A stretch of 64,000 bases of DNA. Source: Christensenella sp. UBA7584 (lineage in GTDB: Bacteria; Bacillota; Clostridia; Christensenellales; UBA1242). The stretch lies in the NCBI GenBank assembly GCA_002477805.1, contig DLKQ01000038.1:19662-83661 (forward strand), written 5' to 3'. Shown here one piece after another: positions 7,784 through 17,673 of the stretch; position 1 is the first letter of the stretch; each line of letters opens with the position of its first letter. A model generated the notes under the pieces. The model searched no databases. It was not told the origin of the DNA and saw only the letters and a program-made list of their open reading frames with translations. Both the position numbers and the translations under genes were made by a program.

Positions 7784-9877
7784 ATGACAAATCATAAAAT
7801 TTATACAACTACTATTGGTGGAAAAGAAGTTACTGTTGAGGTTGGTAAATACGCTCAACAAAGTGATGGAAGTTGCGTGATAAGATGCCAAGATACCGTG
7901 GTAATGGTTAATGCAAATATTGCAAATAACGCTCGTGAAGGTGTTGATTTTTTACCTCTTAGTGTTGATTATGAAGAAAAAATGTATGCGGTTGGGAAAA
8001 TTCCTGGTGGTTACAAACGCAGAGAAGGGCGTGCTTCTGATGGTGCGATTCTTGTTTCACGTCTCATTGATAGGCCATTAAGACCACTTTTCCATAAAAA
8101 TTTTTATTGTGATACAACAGTTGTGGCAACAGTTTTATCTGTTGACCCAGATTGTTCTCCAGAACCTTTTGCGATGCTTGGTGGTTCTATTGCATTGTCG
8201 ATATCAAAAGCTCCGTTTAATGGGCCTACTGGTAGCGTTGTTGTAGGTCTTGTTGATGATGGGTTTGTTATCAATCCTGATGCTGGTCAGAGAGAAAAAA
8301 GTAACTTACATCTTACAGTAAGTGGGACAAAAGAGGCTGTAATGATGGTTGAGGCTAGTGCAAACGAAGTAAGCGAAGAAAAAATTATAGATGCAATTTT
8401 GTTTGCTCACGAAGAAATAAAGAAACAAGTTGAATTTCAAGAACAGATAATGAAAGAGGTTGGAAGAGAAAAAATAGTACTTTCTGAAGATGATAGCGAA
8501 CTTGTAGAGATGCAAAAAAGTGTACGTGAATATGCTTTTCCTCTTTTAAAAGAAGCATTGGAAGAAGTTGATAACGATTGTAGAACAGAAAAGTGTAAAA
8601 TTGTTCAAGAAAATGTTTTAGAGTATTTTTCTGAGCAATATGAGGGAAAAACACAGCAAATACTTGCTGAGTTGTTTAAAATAACAAAAGAAATAGTAAG
8701 ATATAATACACTAATAAAAGAAAGACGAATTGATGGCCGTAAATATGATGAAATTCGTCCTATTTGGTGTGAAACGAGTCTTTTACCTAGAGTTCATGGT
8801 AGTGCGGTGTTTACAAGAGGTAAAACTCAAGCATTAACTACCTGTACATTAGGAATGATGAATGAGGCTCAGAGTATTGAAGGTATTGATGAGGAAGAGC
8901 AAAAAAGGTATATGCATCATTATAATATGCCTGCTTATGCGAATGGTGAAGCAAGAGGATTAAAAGGTCCAGGAAGGCGTGAAATCGGTCACGGAGCTTT
9001 AGGAGAACGTGCTATTTTGCCTGTTTTGCCTTCTGAAGAAGAATTTCCATATGCGATTCGAACGGTTAGTGAGATTTTAAGTAGTAATGGGTCAACTTCC
9101 CAAGCTGCTGTATGTGGTTCTTCTCTTGCTCTGATGGATGCTGGTGTTCCAATTAAGTCTGCAGTTAGTGGTATTGCTATGGGACTTATGAAAGATAGTG
9201 AGAGCGGTAAAATTGCAATTCTTAGTGATATACAAGGCGAAGAGGATTTTTTTGGAGATATGGATTTTAAAGTTGCTGGGACTCCAAAAGGAATAACTGC
9301 TATACAGATGGACATAAAGATAAATGGAGTAGATGAAAAAATTTTATCAATGGCTTTAAATCAAGCGAAACAAGGCAGGGCTTTTATTCTTGATAAAATG
9401 ATGCAAGCAATAGATAAACCTAGGTTATGTGTATCAAAATATGCACCTAAAATAATAACTTTCCAAATTGACCCTGAAAAAATTGGAGATGTTGTTGGGA
9501 AAAATGGAAAAGTTATTAACAAGATAATTGCCATAACAGGTGTAAAAATAGATATTTCTGATGAAGGAAAGGTTGATATTGGAAGTCAAGATCAAGCTAT
9601 GTGCGAACAAGCAAAAGAAATTATTCTAAGTATTGTAACTCCAGTTGAGAAAGGTAAAATCTATGATGGGATTGTTTCTAAAATTTCAGCATTTGGAGCT
9701 TTTGTGGAATTTGGATTTAATAAGGAAGGAATGATACATATTTCTAAACTTTCAGACAAAAGAGTTGAAAAGGTTGAAGATGTTGTAAAGGTGCAAGACA
9801 AAGTTAAGGTTGAAGTTATAAATATAGATGAAAAATCAAGAATCGATTTGAAGCTAATTGAAGTAATGAAGCACTGA
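7784..9877 (+). CDS. pnp: Polynucleotide phosphorylase
   Basis: PNPase degrades RNA 3'-5' by phosphorolysis and works with RNase Y in Firmicutes; rny is also in this window. The 697-residue protein has two RNase PH domains joined by a helical linker, the active-site segment GDMDFKVAGT (about residue 492), then a KH domain (IGDVVGKNGKVINKI) and an S1 domain (YDGIVSKISAFGAFVEF) at the C-terminus. Length and order are standard. The start ATG follows AAAAGGAATC. Confidence 0.97.
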   Translation: MTNHKIYTTTIGGKEVTVEVGKYAQQSDGSCVIRCQDTVVMVNANIANNAREGVDFLPLSVDYEEKMYAVGKIPGGYKRREGRASDGAILVSRLIDRPLRPLFHKNFYCDTTVVATVLSVDPDCSPEPFAMLGGSIALSISKAPFNGPTGSVVVGLVDDGFVINPDAGQREKSNLHLTVSGTKEAVMMVEASANEVSEEKIIDAILFAHEEIKKQVEFQEQIMKEVGREKIVLSEDDSELVEMQKSVREYAFPLLKEALEEVDNDCRTEKCKIVQENVLEYFSEQYEGKTQQILAELFKITKEIVRYNTLIKERRIDGRKYDEIRPIWCETSLLPRVHGSAVFTRGKTQALTTCTLGMMNEAQSIEGIDEEEQKRYMHHYNMPAYANGEARGLKGPGRREIGHGALGERAILPVLPSEEEFPYAIRTVSEILSSNGSTSQAAVCGSSLALMDAGVPIKSAVSGIAMGLMKDSESGKIAILSDIQGEEDFFGDMDFKVAGTPKGITAIQMDIKINGVDEKILSMALNQAKQGRAFILDKMMQAIDKPRLCVSKYAPKIITFQIDPEKIGDVVGKNGKVINKIIAITGVKIDISDEGKVDIGSQDQAMCEQAKEIILSIVTPVEKGKIYDGIVSKISAFGAFVEFGFNKEGMIHISKLSDKRVEKVEDVVKVQDKVKVEVINIDEKSRIDLKLIEVMKH

Positions 9878-9895
9878 TAAAGTACTTTTCATTTT

Positions 9896-9924
9896 TTTAC
9901 TATGAGTTGTATGTGGTATATAAG
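9896..9924 (+). promoter_or_regulatory. possible promoter for the ylxY-like gene
   Basis: TTTACT (9896-9901), 17 bases, TATAAG (9919-9924). The match is moderate; read-through from pnp is equally possible. Confidence 0.4.
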
Positions 9925-9950
9925 ACTCGGGAACGTCATATCTTTAATAT

Positions 9951-10676
9951 ATGGAAAAGAAAATTAAAAAGTGGCTTGTACCACTATTTAGCAATTTTGC
10001 AATTATTCTTATGTTAGCTATGCTTTCTGTACTGACTTTTACAAACCAAAGTAAAACGGTTTTTGTGAACGAAACAGAGGGACTATACTATAATGGAAAC
10101 GAAAATAACCCAAATGTTTCGCTTATGATAAATGTATATTGGGGAAATGAATATCTTGAGGAAATGCTTGACACTCTAAAAGAATATGATATAAAAACAA
10201 CTTTTTTTGTAGGTGGAAGTTGGGTTGCAAAGTATCCAGAACTTTTTATGAGAATTTATAATGATGGTCACGAAATTGGTAATCACGGTTTTAATCATAA
10301 GGACCACGATAAACTAAATTATACTCAAAATCAAACTGAAATTTTAGCAAATCATAAAATAGTAAAAGAATACACTGATAAGGATATGAAATTGTTTGCT
10401 CCACCATCTGGAGCTTTTTCGTCAACCACATTACAAGTTGCAAATGAACTTGGATATGATACTATTATGTGGAGTAAAGATACAATAGATTGGAGAGATC
10501 AAGATAAAGATTTAATTTTTAAGCGTGCAACAACCAAAATAAAAAACGGCGACTTAATTCTTATGCATCCAACTAGGTGTACAAGTTTGGCTTTAAAAGA
10601 TATAATTACAAGTTTGCAAACACAAGGTTTTAAAATTGTTACAGTTTCTAAAAATATTTACACCGATATTGATTGA
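9951..10676 (+). CDS. ylxY: YlxY-like sporulation polysaccharide deacetylase-family protein
   Basis: A 241-residue protein with an N-terminal membrane anchor (about residues 9-31) and a NodB-type deacetylase domain. The metal-binding motif is present as NHGFNH (His112, His116). The first motif, normally TFDD with the catalytic and metal-binding aspartates, reads INVYWGNEY, so neither Asp is there. In B. subtilis the gene after pnpA is ylxY, followed by the M16 peptidase gene, and the same order is kept here. Deacetylase activity is doubtful without the motif-1 Asp. The start has no clear Shine-Dalgarno, but no other in-frame start precedes the anchor. Confidence 0.75.
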   Translation: MEKKIKKWLVPLFSNFAIILMLAMLSVLTFTNQSKTVFVNETEGLYYNGNENNPNVSLMINVYWGNEYLEEMLDTLKEYDIKTTFFVGGSWVAKYPELFMRIYNDGHEIGNHGFNHKDHDKLNYTQNQTEILANHKIVKEYTDKDMKLFAPPSGAFSSTTLQVANELGYDTIMWSKDTIDWRDQDKDLIFKRATTKIKNGDLILMHPTRCTSLALKDIITSLQTQGFKIVTVSKNIYTDID

Positions 10677-10701
10677 TTTTTTTTATACAAATTGCTATAA
10701 T
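10673..10701 (+). promoter_or_regulatory. sigma-A promoter for the M16 peptidase gene
   Basis: TTGATT (10673-10678), 17 bases, perfect TATAAT (10696-10701). The -35 overlaps the stop codon of the preceding gene. Confidence 0.7.
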
Positions 10702-10724
10702 GATAGGTATGTAGAGGTGAAATT

Positions 10725-11993
10725 ATGTTAACTTTAAAAACCTATCCTTGTGGTCTAAGACTTGTTATTGATTATTTACCGGACAGACAAGTTGAAAATG
10801 TTGCTTTTTTTGTAGCTTCGGGTGCGGGGTATGATTTAGAAAATAAAGAAGGAATTGCACATTTTTATGAGCATATGTTCTTTAAGAGTACCAAAAATAG
10901 AAGTAGTTATGATGTAAACTTACAGCTTGACAATTTGGGTGCGGGTGGAAATGCTTACACTGGGCACGACAAAACTTGTTATTATAGTAAGGTAACAACA
11001 GATCAAACTGAAAAACTTTTTGAACTACTGAGTGACTGTTTTTTTAACGGACTTTTTCTTGATGAAGAGATTAGGACTGAAAAAGGTGTAGTTTGCAGTG
11101 AGATAGACAGATACCAAGACGATTATCTAGATTGTTCAATAGAAGCTTTTAATAAAATATTTTTTGACGGAACTAGTTATTCTCATCCTATATTGGGTAG
11201 TAAAGAAAGTGTTATGAGTATAACATCAGAGGATTTAAAAGAGTATCGTAAAAAAAATAATACTGCAGAACATCTGATAATTTCTGTTGCTGGTGGAGTT
11301 TGTCCAGAGGAAATTGAAAGATTTGTAAAAAAATATGTCCTCCCTAATTTTGAAGGAGTAGGCGAACCTGTTGTTTATTCAAACGCCGAGCAGACAATTT
11401 TTAAACCTAAACAAAATCTTGTTTTTACACAAAAAACAACAGAACAAGTGTATCTTTTTTACGGTTGTCCAATTGAGAGAATTGATAATGAAAAATTTAT
11501 TCTTTCAAGGATTGGTTCAATTTTGTTTGGTGGGGTTATGAGTTCTAGATTGTTTCAAAGACTTAGAGAAAAAGAAGGGCTTGTATACTCAGTTAGTTCA
11601 AGTGTTGACAGTTTGGCTGTAAGTGGTTGTTTTACTTCATTTTTAATTACAAATAAATCAAATGCCAAAAAGGCAATTTTAGCCTTTAAAGATGAAATAG
11701 ACAATTTTCTAGAAAAAGGGTTTTCTGAATCGGAATTGGAGAATGGGAAAACACTTCTTAAAGCCAATTTAAAAATATCAAATGACAATCTAAGTACAAG
11801 AACAATCCGTAATGCTTCTTATATTCTAGACAAAGGAAAATGTTTTGATATTGATGAAGAGATACAAAAAATCGATTCATTAGCACTGCAAGATTTAAAC
11901 AGTCACTTTAGAAATATTTTGATAAATAAAAATTATATTGTTAGCATTTGTGCAAATGAAAACGACTTGAATGTTTTGGAATTATTAAAATAA
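10725..11993 (+). CDS. M16-family zinc peptidase (MlpA/YmxG-like)
   Basis: A pitrilysin-type peptidase. The inverted zinc motif HxxEH is HFYEH (His46, Glu49, His50). The downstream glutamate region reads EKGVVCSEIDRYQDD. The second half has the M16 C-terminal segment GGVMSSRLFQRLREKEGLVYSV. At 422 aa it is the single-unit bacterial form. In B. subtilis the equivalent gene downstream of ylxY is mlpA (ymxG). The start ATG follows AGAGGTGA. Its substrate is unknown. Confidence 0.85.
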   Translation: MLTLKTYPCGLRLVIDYLPDRQVENVAFFVASGAGYDLENKEGIAHFYEHMFFKSTKNRSSYDVNLQLDNLGAGGNAYTGHDKTCYYSKVTTDQTEKLFELLSDCFFNGLFLDEEIRTEKGVVCSEIDRYQDDYLDCSIEAFNKIFFDGTSYSHPILGSKESVMSITSEDLKEYRKKNNTAEHLIISVAGGVCPEEIERFVKKYVLPNFEGVGEPVVYSNAEQTIFKPKQNLVFTQKTTEQVYLFYGCPIERIDNEKFILSRIGSILFGGVMSSRLFQRLREKEGLVYSVSSSVDSLAVSGCFTSFLITNKSNAKKAILAFKDEIDNFLEKGFSESELENGKTLLKANLKISNDNLSTRTIRNASYILDKGKCFDIDEEIQKIDSLALQDLNSHFRNILINKNYIVSICANENDLNVLELLK

Positions 11994-12025
11994 TTTAGGG
12001 AAAAATTAAAAATTAGGAGAAAAGA

Positions 12026-14824
12026 TTGGCAAAATATACATCGCATAATTTGAGTAGCAACAAAAGACTTTCCACTAAAACAAAGTGGGGTATTTCTCTA
12101 TTTGTTGTTTCGTTTGTGCTTTTATTTTTGGTTGCAACCAATTTTATTGTACCAGTTCACGATTTTATTTTAGGCGTATTTGGACTCTGTATTTATCCTA
12201 TTCTTTTGGTTCTTATGGGAACAGGTGTTCTTCTTATGCTTAAAAAAGAATATTATGTTGAAAAGATATATTTAATTACAATCATTACTTTGTTTTTTCT
12301 TTTAGTTTGTTTTTTTCAACTTGTTCTAACTAACCTAAGTTTAAATTTTTCAGATTATATTTCAGCGTGCTATAGTTCAAAAAATACTGCTGGAGGCGTT
12401 ATTATTGGTCTTATTGTCTATGGACTAAATGCTGGTCTTGGGGTATGGGGAACAATAGTCCTTGAAATAATATGCGTAATTGTATGTGTGGCATTAATTA
12501 TAGATCACTTTTTGAAAATGAAGGAATACAAAAGTATATCAGCAAGAACACTGAGTTTTCCTACAAACGAAAAAGAAGAGGGTAAATCAAACATAAAAAT
12601 TAAAAAATTTGTCAAGGAAGAAAATATAGCAAAGACAAAAGAAGAAAAGCCAAAAATAACTCTAGATTCTTATATCGACAAAAAAGAAGAAGCTAAAAAA
12701 TCATTATTAGATAAAACTTCATATAAAAATGAAGATGATATGGCTATTTCTATTTTCGGTGAAGAATTTGTTAATTCTATTAAAGGTAATGAAAAAAATA
12801 CAAGAAGTAGTGAAGTAAAAAAGGAATATACACTATCAGAGCTTTACGAAGAAAAAAAGAAATTGAATAATGAAGATATGCTTTTTACAAGAGAATTAAC
12901 AAAAGGGCCCAGCAGATTTATACACAATGAAGAAAAACCTTCTTTAAAACATAAATTTGATTTTACAAATGCCAATTCATTTGAGAATTTTAAAAATCAG
13001 CGAAGTGAAACCTCATCTAATATTCAGGATTTTAAAAATTTTGAAGAACCGATAAATGATTTTAAAAATCCAAAAAGAGATTTTGAAAAACGTTCCTTAA
13101 ATAATCAAGCAAGCACTCACATTAATGAAAATATAACAAAAGATTTTGAAGCTGATTTTAAACCACAAAATATTATTGATATAAATGAACTTGACCTTGA
13201 TGAAAAAGATGATGTAAGTGAAATTATTGCGCCAAAGCAACCGGCAGCAAATCCAATTCCTATCTATAGTAGCAAACCAAAACCAGAAATCAAGCCAGAG
13301 CAAACGAGAATGTCCGCAACTGAAAATCAAAAACCGAAGAAGAGAAACAAGCCAGTCCCATATGTTAGACCACCAATTGACCTTTTGACAACAAAATCAA
13401 CTCAGTTTAAAGAAAATGAAGAAGATTTTCAGACAAAAGCTGTAACGCTTGAAGAAACTTTGGAAAGTTTTAAAATTCCTGCGAAAGTAATGGGCATAAC
13501 AAGAGGGCCAGCTGTCACTAGGTATGAACTTCAAATGCCTGTAGGTATTCCTGTTAAACGAATAACTCAACATACCGATGATATAGCAATGATGCTTGAA
13601 AGTAGGGGGAGTGTCAGAATTGAAACACCAATTCCTGGTCGAAGTTTAGTGGGGGTTGAGGTTCCAAACGAGCAAATTGCAACTATTGGTCTAAAAGATG
13701 TTTTAGATACTGAGTTATTTCTTAATAGCAAGGCTTCCTTAACTTTTGCACTTGGAAAAGATATTGCAGGCGAATGTAAGGTTTGTAATCTTGAAACTAT
13801 GCCACATCTATTAGTAGCTGGTTCTACTGGAAGCGGAAAAAGTGTTTGCCTTAATGTAATACTTATTAGTCTTTTGTATAAACTTGGACCGAATGACTTG
13901 AAACTTATTTTAGTTGACCCAAAACGTGTTGAATTTGTAACATATAATTATCTTCCACATATGCTTATTCCAAAAGCTATAAACGAAGCACAGCAAGCAT
14001 TAAATGCTCTTGATTGGGCGATAAAAGAAATGACTCGTAGATATGACATATTCAGTGAAAAGAATGTTAAGAACTTCAAAGAGTATAATGCTCTACCAGA
14101 GGTTTACAAGGGTGAAGAAGATAAGCTTCCTTATATTGTGATTGTTATTGATGAGTTAGCTGATTTGATGATGCTTGCTGGTCACGAATTGGAAGAGAAA
14201 ATTCAAAGGTTGACACAGCTAGCAAGGGCTGCAGGTATACATCTAATCTTAGCAACACAAAGGCCATCTGTCAATGTTATTACTGGAGTAATTAAATCAA
14301 ATCTTCCATCAAGAATAGCGTTTGCAGTGACGGATTTTGCTTCATCAAAAACTATTTTGGATAAAGGTGGAGCGGAAAAACTTCTTGGTCGTGGTGATAT
14401 GCTTTATGCTCCACAAAATTTACCCGAACCTATCAGAATTCAATGTCCATATGTGGATAGTAAAGAAGTCGTAAATATTACAAACTTTATTAAAGAGCAC
14501 AACACAACAGAATTTGATGACACTATTTCAAACTATATTAAAAATGGTGAAAAGACAAATTCACCAGCTAGTGGAGATACATCATCAGATTCAAATGGTT
14601 GGGACCCATTGCTTCCGAAAGCACTTTTGGATTTTATCCAAGCCGGAGAGGGGTCTGCATCAATGATACAGCGAAGACATAGTATTGGTTATGTTAGAGC
14701 AGGAAGAATTATTGACCAAATGGAAAATGCAGGGTTTATTTCTCCTAAAGACCCCGCAAAACAAATGCGTAGCGTTCTAATAACAATAGACAAATATAAT
14801 GAAATTTTTGGAGAAGAAAATTAA
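12026..14824 (+). CDS. spoIIIE: FtsK/SpoIIIE-family DNA translocase
   Basis: An ATP-driven pump that moves chromosomal DNA across the division or sporulation septum. The 932 residues comprise about four N-terminal membrane helices (to about residue 165), a long charged linker, and the motor. Walker A is GSTGSGKS (near residue 600), Walker B is IVIVIDELADLMM, and the gamma DNA-recognition domain is at the end (GEGSASMIQRRHSIGYVRAGRII). The start is TTG at 12026, 5 bases after AGGAGA; there is no in-frame ATG upstream. It is followed closely by pgsA. Whether it acts in division or in sporulation cannot be told from sequence, though the host sporulates. Confidence 0.93.
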   Translation: MAKYTSHNLSSNKRLSTKTKWGISLFVVSFVLLFLVATNFIVPVHDFILGVFGLCIYPILLVLMGTGVLLMLKKEYYVEKIYLITIITLFFLLVCFFQLVLTNLSLNFSDYISACYSSKNTAGGVIIGLIVYGLNAGLGVWGTIVLEIICVIVCVALIIDHFLKMKEYKSISARTLSFPTNEKEEGKSNIKIKKFVKEENIAKTKEEKPKITLDSYIDKKEEAKKSLLDKTSYKNEDDMAISIFGEEFVNSIKGNEKNTRSSEVKKEYTLSELYEEKKKLNNEDMLFTRELTKGPSRFIHNEEKPSLKHKFDFTNANSFENFKNQRSETSSNIQDFKNFEEPINDFKNPKRDFEKRSLNNQASTHINENITKDFEADFKPQNIIDINELDLDEKDDVSEIIAPKQPAANPIPIYSSKPKPEIKPEQTRMSATENQKPKKRNKPVPYVRPPIDLLTTKSTQFKENEEDFQTKAVTLEETLESFKIPAKVMGITRGPAVTRYELQMPVGIPVKRITQHTDDIAMMLESRGSVRIETPIPGRSLVGVEVPNEQIATIGLKDVLDTELFLNSKASLTFALGKDIAGECKVCNLETMPHLLVAGSTGSGKSVCLNVILISLLYKLGPNDLKLILVDPKRVEFVTYNYLPHMLIPKAINEAQQALNALDWAIKEMTRRYDIFSEKNVKNFKEYNALPEVYKGEEDKLPYIVIVIDELADLMMLAGHELEEKIQRLTQLARAAGIHLILATQRPSVNVITGVIKSNLPSRIAFAVTDFASSKTILDKGGAEKLLGRGDMLYAPQNLPEPIRIQCPYVDSKEVVNITNFIKEHNTTEFDDTISNYIKNGEKTNSPASGDTSSDSNGWDPLLPKALLDFIQAGEGSASMIQRRHSIGYVRAGRIIDQMENAGFISPKDPAKQMRSVLITIDKYNEIFGEEN

Positions 14825-14841
14825 ACTAAGGGGATATAAAA

Positions 14842-15462
14842 ATGAATTTACCAAACAAACTTTCAATGCTAAGAATTATATTAGTTCCAATTATGATGTT
14901 TTTCTATCTTGCAACATTCATAAACCCTTGGGGTAAGTTTGTTGCAGCAGCTATTTTTATAATAGCTGCACTTACAGATTTACTTGATGGGAAAATTGCG
15001 AGAAAAACCAATCAAGTAACAGACCTTGGAAAATTACTTGACCCAACCGCTGACAGATTACTTTATAACTGTGGGTTACTCTTAGTGGTTGCTGATGGAA
15101 CTATTCCAATGCCATATGGTGTTATTGGTCTTGCTATATTACTTTTTAGGGACTTTATTATAAGCGGAATAAGGCAAATAGCAGCCAGTAAGGGCGTAGT
15201 TGTTGCTGCAGTGTGGAGTGGAAAACTTAAGGCAATTCTTCATTATACACACATTCCAATGTTTATTCTTCTCGCTGGAACATCAAGTTTTTCAGGGGCA
15301 TTTTGGGATACTTTTAATTATGTTTTATTTATACTTGCTATTGTTATTTTTGCTGCAGCAACAGTTGTGACAATTTGGTCTGTTGTGGATTATTATGTAA
15401 AAAATAAAGATATAATGAAAGACGGAAAAGAGGAAAAAGCACAAATTGATGAGGAAAAATGA
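14842..15462 (+). CDS. pgsA: CDP-diacylglycerol--glycerol-3-phosphate 3-phosphatidyltransferase
   Basis: This makes phosphatidylglycerol phosphate at the membrane. The CDP-alcohol phosphotransferase signature D-G-x2-A-R-x8-G-x3-D-x3-D is complete: Asp49-Gly50, Ala53-Arg54, Gly63, Asp67, Asp71. Several membrane helices surround it. The 206-residue length is a little above the usual 190 because of a charged tail. It overlaps the next gene by 4 bases (ATGA), in the conserved pgsA-cinA-recA order. Confidence 0.95.
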   Translation: MNLPNKLSMLRIILVPIMMFFYLATFINPWGKFVAAAIFIIAALTDLLDGKIARKTNQVTDLGKLLDPTADRLLYNCGLLLVVADGTIPMPYGVIGLAILLFRDFIISGIRQIAASKGVVVAAVWSGKLKAILHYTHIPMFILLAGTSSFSGAFWDTFNYVLFILAIVIFAAATVVTIWSVVDYYVKNKDIMKDGKEEKAQIDEEK

Positions 15463-16541
15463 AAGCAAATCTCATAGTTTTAAAAACACAAGAGAGTCAA
15501 GAAGCGTTCTATACATCAATTGAGCCAACATTAACAAGGAAAATGGCTCAAAACGGTGTGGAGATTTCTAAAACAATAATATTTAAAAGTTCTGATGAGT
15601 TTAATAAAAGTCTTTTTGCGCTCCTTGAAAGTTGTTCTATAATTGTGGTTGATATGTCTATAGAAAATATAGGCATTATCTTCAATCAACTTGACAAGTT
15701 TTATGGGACACAAGCAAATCAATTTTCGCAGGGCAAAATATGGATTGACCAAAATGTAAGTAGAACTTGTATAATGTTTGATATGAATGAGGTTGATTTT
15801 GTGAACAAACTTGATACAAAATTTTTAAAACAGATTTTTGCACCTACGAAATTTTTGACCCTTATTAAAACTTACGGACTCGACGAAAGTGAAATTAAAA
15901 AAGTTTTTCTTTCTATTCCAAATCCCGAGAATTTTGAGTGGTATATTACATCAAATTTTTTAGATTGTGAAATAAGTATACTCGCTGAAGCTGATTATTA
16001 TAACTCAAATCAAATTTGTAGCTATATACGGCATATTTACGAAATACTTTCTGATTATATCTACTCAGACAATGATGAATCCTTATTTGACAAGTTAGAA
16101 GAGCTTTTATCAGTGCGCAACACAAAACTTTCTATTTGTGATAGCCTCACTAATGGTATATTTCAGACAATGATGATTAATAATTTAAGAAATTACAACC
16201 AAAAAGTTATAACTTTTTATAATATCAACAAAACGGAAGATTATATTAATGATTTAAAAATTAGTCCTCAGTTTCTAGGAAGATATGAACTTAATTCGGT
16301 TGAAGTAATTTATGAAATGGCTACGTCTTTAATTGAAAACACACCTTGTAATATTGCTTTAGTTCTTGCTGGTACAATTGAAAGACCTTTTATAGCAGTG
16401 GGAGATAGTGAAGCTATTCATCTTTATAAATTTCATTTTAATCACACTCATTCTTTAATAAACAATATAATGATTCAGACTTCAATTTTTAAATTAATAA
16501 AAAAAATGAAAAAAATGATAGACTTTTTTGAAAAAATGTGA
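15459..16541 (+). CDS. Degenerate CinA-like protein
   Basis: The position between pgsA and recA is the usual site of cinA, and faint CinA features remain. IKTYGLDESEIKKVF (136-150) matches the inter-domain 'FGIGES' segment; SVRNTKLSICDSLTNGIF (218-235) corresponds to the C-terminal ESCTGG segment; and VIYEMATSLIENTPCNIALVLAG (283-305) to the 'eMA...adiglaitG' region. The key motifs are lost: the N-terminal TGGLGPTxDDxT reads VDMSIENIGIIFNQLDK, and the G-x-A-G-P segment is gone. It is 360 aa versus about 410 for CinA. The frame is intact and coupled to pgsA by a 4-base overlap, so it is still translated. It probably lacks NMN deamidase and pyrophosphatase activity. Confidence 0.6.
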   Translation: MKANLIVLKTQESQEAFYTSIEPTLTRKMAQNGVEISKTIIFKSSDEFNKSLFALLESCSIIVVDMSIENIGIIFNQLDKFYGTQANQFSQGKIWIDQNVSRTCIMFDMNEVDFVNKLDTKFLKQIFAPTKFLTLIKTYGLDESEIKKVFLSIPNPENFEWYITSNFLDCEISILAEADYYNSNQICSYIRHIYEILSDYIYSDNDESLFDKLEELLSVRNTKLSICDSLTNGIFQTMMINNLRNYNQKVITFYNINKTEDYINDLKISPQFLGRYELNSVEVIYEMATSLIENTPCNIALVLAGTIERPFIAVGDSEAIHLYKFHFNHTHSLINNIMIQTSIFKLIKKMKKMIDFFEKM

Positions 16542-16547
16542 TACTAT
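16519..16547 (+). promoter_or_regulatory. recA promoter inside the end of the cinA-like gene
   Basis: TAGACT (16519-16524), 17 bases, TACTAT (16542-16547). The same -35 hexamer is used in front of the xer gene. Confidence 0.55.
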
Positions 16548-16548
16548 T

Positions 16549-16562
16549 AGAACAAATGAACT
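16549..16562 (+). promoter_or_regulatory. degenerate LexA box at recA
   Basis: AGAACAAATGAACT lies just after the recA -10. Its left half and spacer (GAACAAATG) are identical to the LexA box in front of lexA, but the right half is GAAC instead of GTTY. It may be a weak operator or a decayed one. Confidence 0.35.
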
Positions 16563-16577
16563 AAAGGAAATTTCGTT

Positions 16578-17573
16578 ATGATTGAAAAAGAAAAAGTTTT
16601 AGAACAAACAATATCACAAATTGAAAAACAATTTGGAAAAGGCTCTATTATGAGATTAGGTGAAACAGTATATGAAAATATAGACGTTTTTCCAACAGGC
16701 TGTTTGACACTTGATTTAGCACTTGGAATTGGAGGAGTACCACGCGGTAGAATTGTGGAAATTTATGGTCCAGAAAGTTCAGGTAAGACAACTGTTGCCC
16801 TTCACATTGTTGCTCAAGCACAAAAACAAGGTTGTGTTGCAGCTTTTATTGATGCAGAGCACGCTCTTGACCCTATTTATGCTCAAAAACTTGGTGTAAA
16901 TCTTGAGGACCTTTATGTTTCTCAACCTGACAACGGAGAGCAAGCACTAGATATAACTGAAAGTTTGGTTAGAAGTGGAGCTGTAGATTTGGTTATAGTA
17001 GACTCTGTGGCAGCACTAACACCAAGAGCTGAAATTGATGGAGAAATGGGTGATAGCCATGTTGGACTTTTAGCTAGATTAATGAGTCAGGCAATGAGAA
17101 AACTTACTGCAATAATTAACAAATCGCACGTGTGTGTTATTTTTATTAATCAGCTCAGAGAAAAAGTTGGTGTTATGTTTGGTAATCCTGAGACAACAAC
17201 AGGAGGCAAAGCTTTAAAGTTTTATGCAAGTATTCGTCTTGATGTGAGAAAATCTGATACAATAAAAGAAGGTGTTGATGCAATCGGAAACAGAACAAAA
17301 GTTAAGGTTGTTAAAAACAAGCTTGCTCCACCGTTCAAAACTGCGGAATTTGATATTATTTATGGTAAAGGTATCTCAAGAGAAGGTTGCGTTCTTGACC
17401 TTGCTATAGAAAATAATTTGATACAAAAGAGTGGCGCTTGGTTTTCATTTAATGACAATAAAATAGGTCAGGGAAAGGAAAATGCAAAACAATACCTTGT
17501 TGAGAATCCAGACTTTTGTGCTGAATTGGAAAATAAAATTAGAGAAATTGTTAAGAATAAACCAATCCTGTAA
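16578..17573 (+). CDS. recA: RecA recombinase
   Basis: RecA forms filaments on single-stranded DNA, drives strand exchange and stimulates LexA cleavage. Walker A is GPESSGKT (64-71). The Walker B region [10 protein letters not shown], the loop-2 region [20 protein letters not shown] and the [13 protein letters not shown] segment are all present. At 331 aa it lacks most of the acidic C-terminal tail seen in longer RecAs. The start ATG follows AAAGGAAA. It has its own promoter and terminator. Confidence 0.97.
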   Translation: MIEKEKVLEQTISQIEKQFGKGSIMRLGETVYENIDVFPTGCLTLDLALGIGGVPRGRIVEIYGPESSGKTTVALHIVAQAQKQGCVAAFIDAEHALDPIYAQKLGVNLEDLYVSQPDNGEQALDITESLVRSGAVDLVIVDSVAALTPRAEIDGEMGDSHVGLLARLMSQAMRKLTAIINKSHVCVIFINQLREKVGVMFGNPETTTGGKALKFYASIRLDVRKSDTIKEGVDAIGNRTKVKVVKNKLAPPFKTAEFDIIYGKGISREGCVLDLAIENNLIQKSGAWFSFNDNKIGQGKENAKQYLVENPDFCAELENKIREIVKNKPIL

Positions 17574-17576
17574 GCT

Positions 17577-17600
17577 AAAAGACCTTTAAAGGTCTTTTTT
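17577..17600 (+). terminator. terminator after recA
   Basis: An 8-bp stem AAAAGACC/GGTCTTTT (17577-17584 with 17591-17598) with a six-base loop, running into Ts. Confidence 0.85.
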
Positions 17601-17602
17601 AC

Positions 17603-17631
17603 TTGACATTGAGCATTATTTGAATTAAAAT
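17603..17631 (+). promoter_or_regulatory. sigma-A promoter for rny
   Basis: A perfect -35 TTGACA (17603-17608), 17 bases, TAAAAT (17626-17631). Confidence 0.85.
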
Positions 17632-17673
17632 TAGATTGTATAGAGATATACTAAAAAATTAAAGGAGATACGT

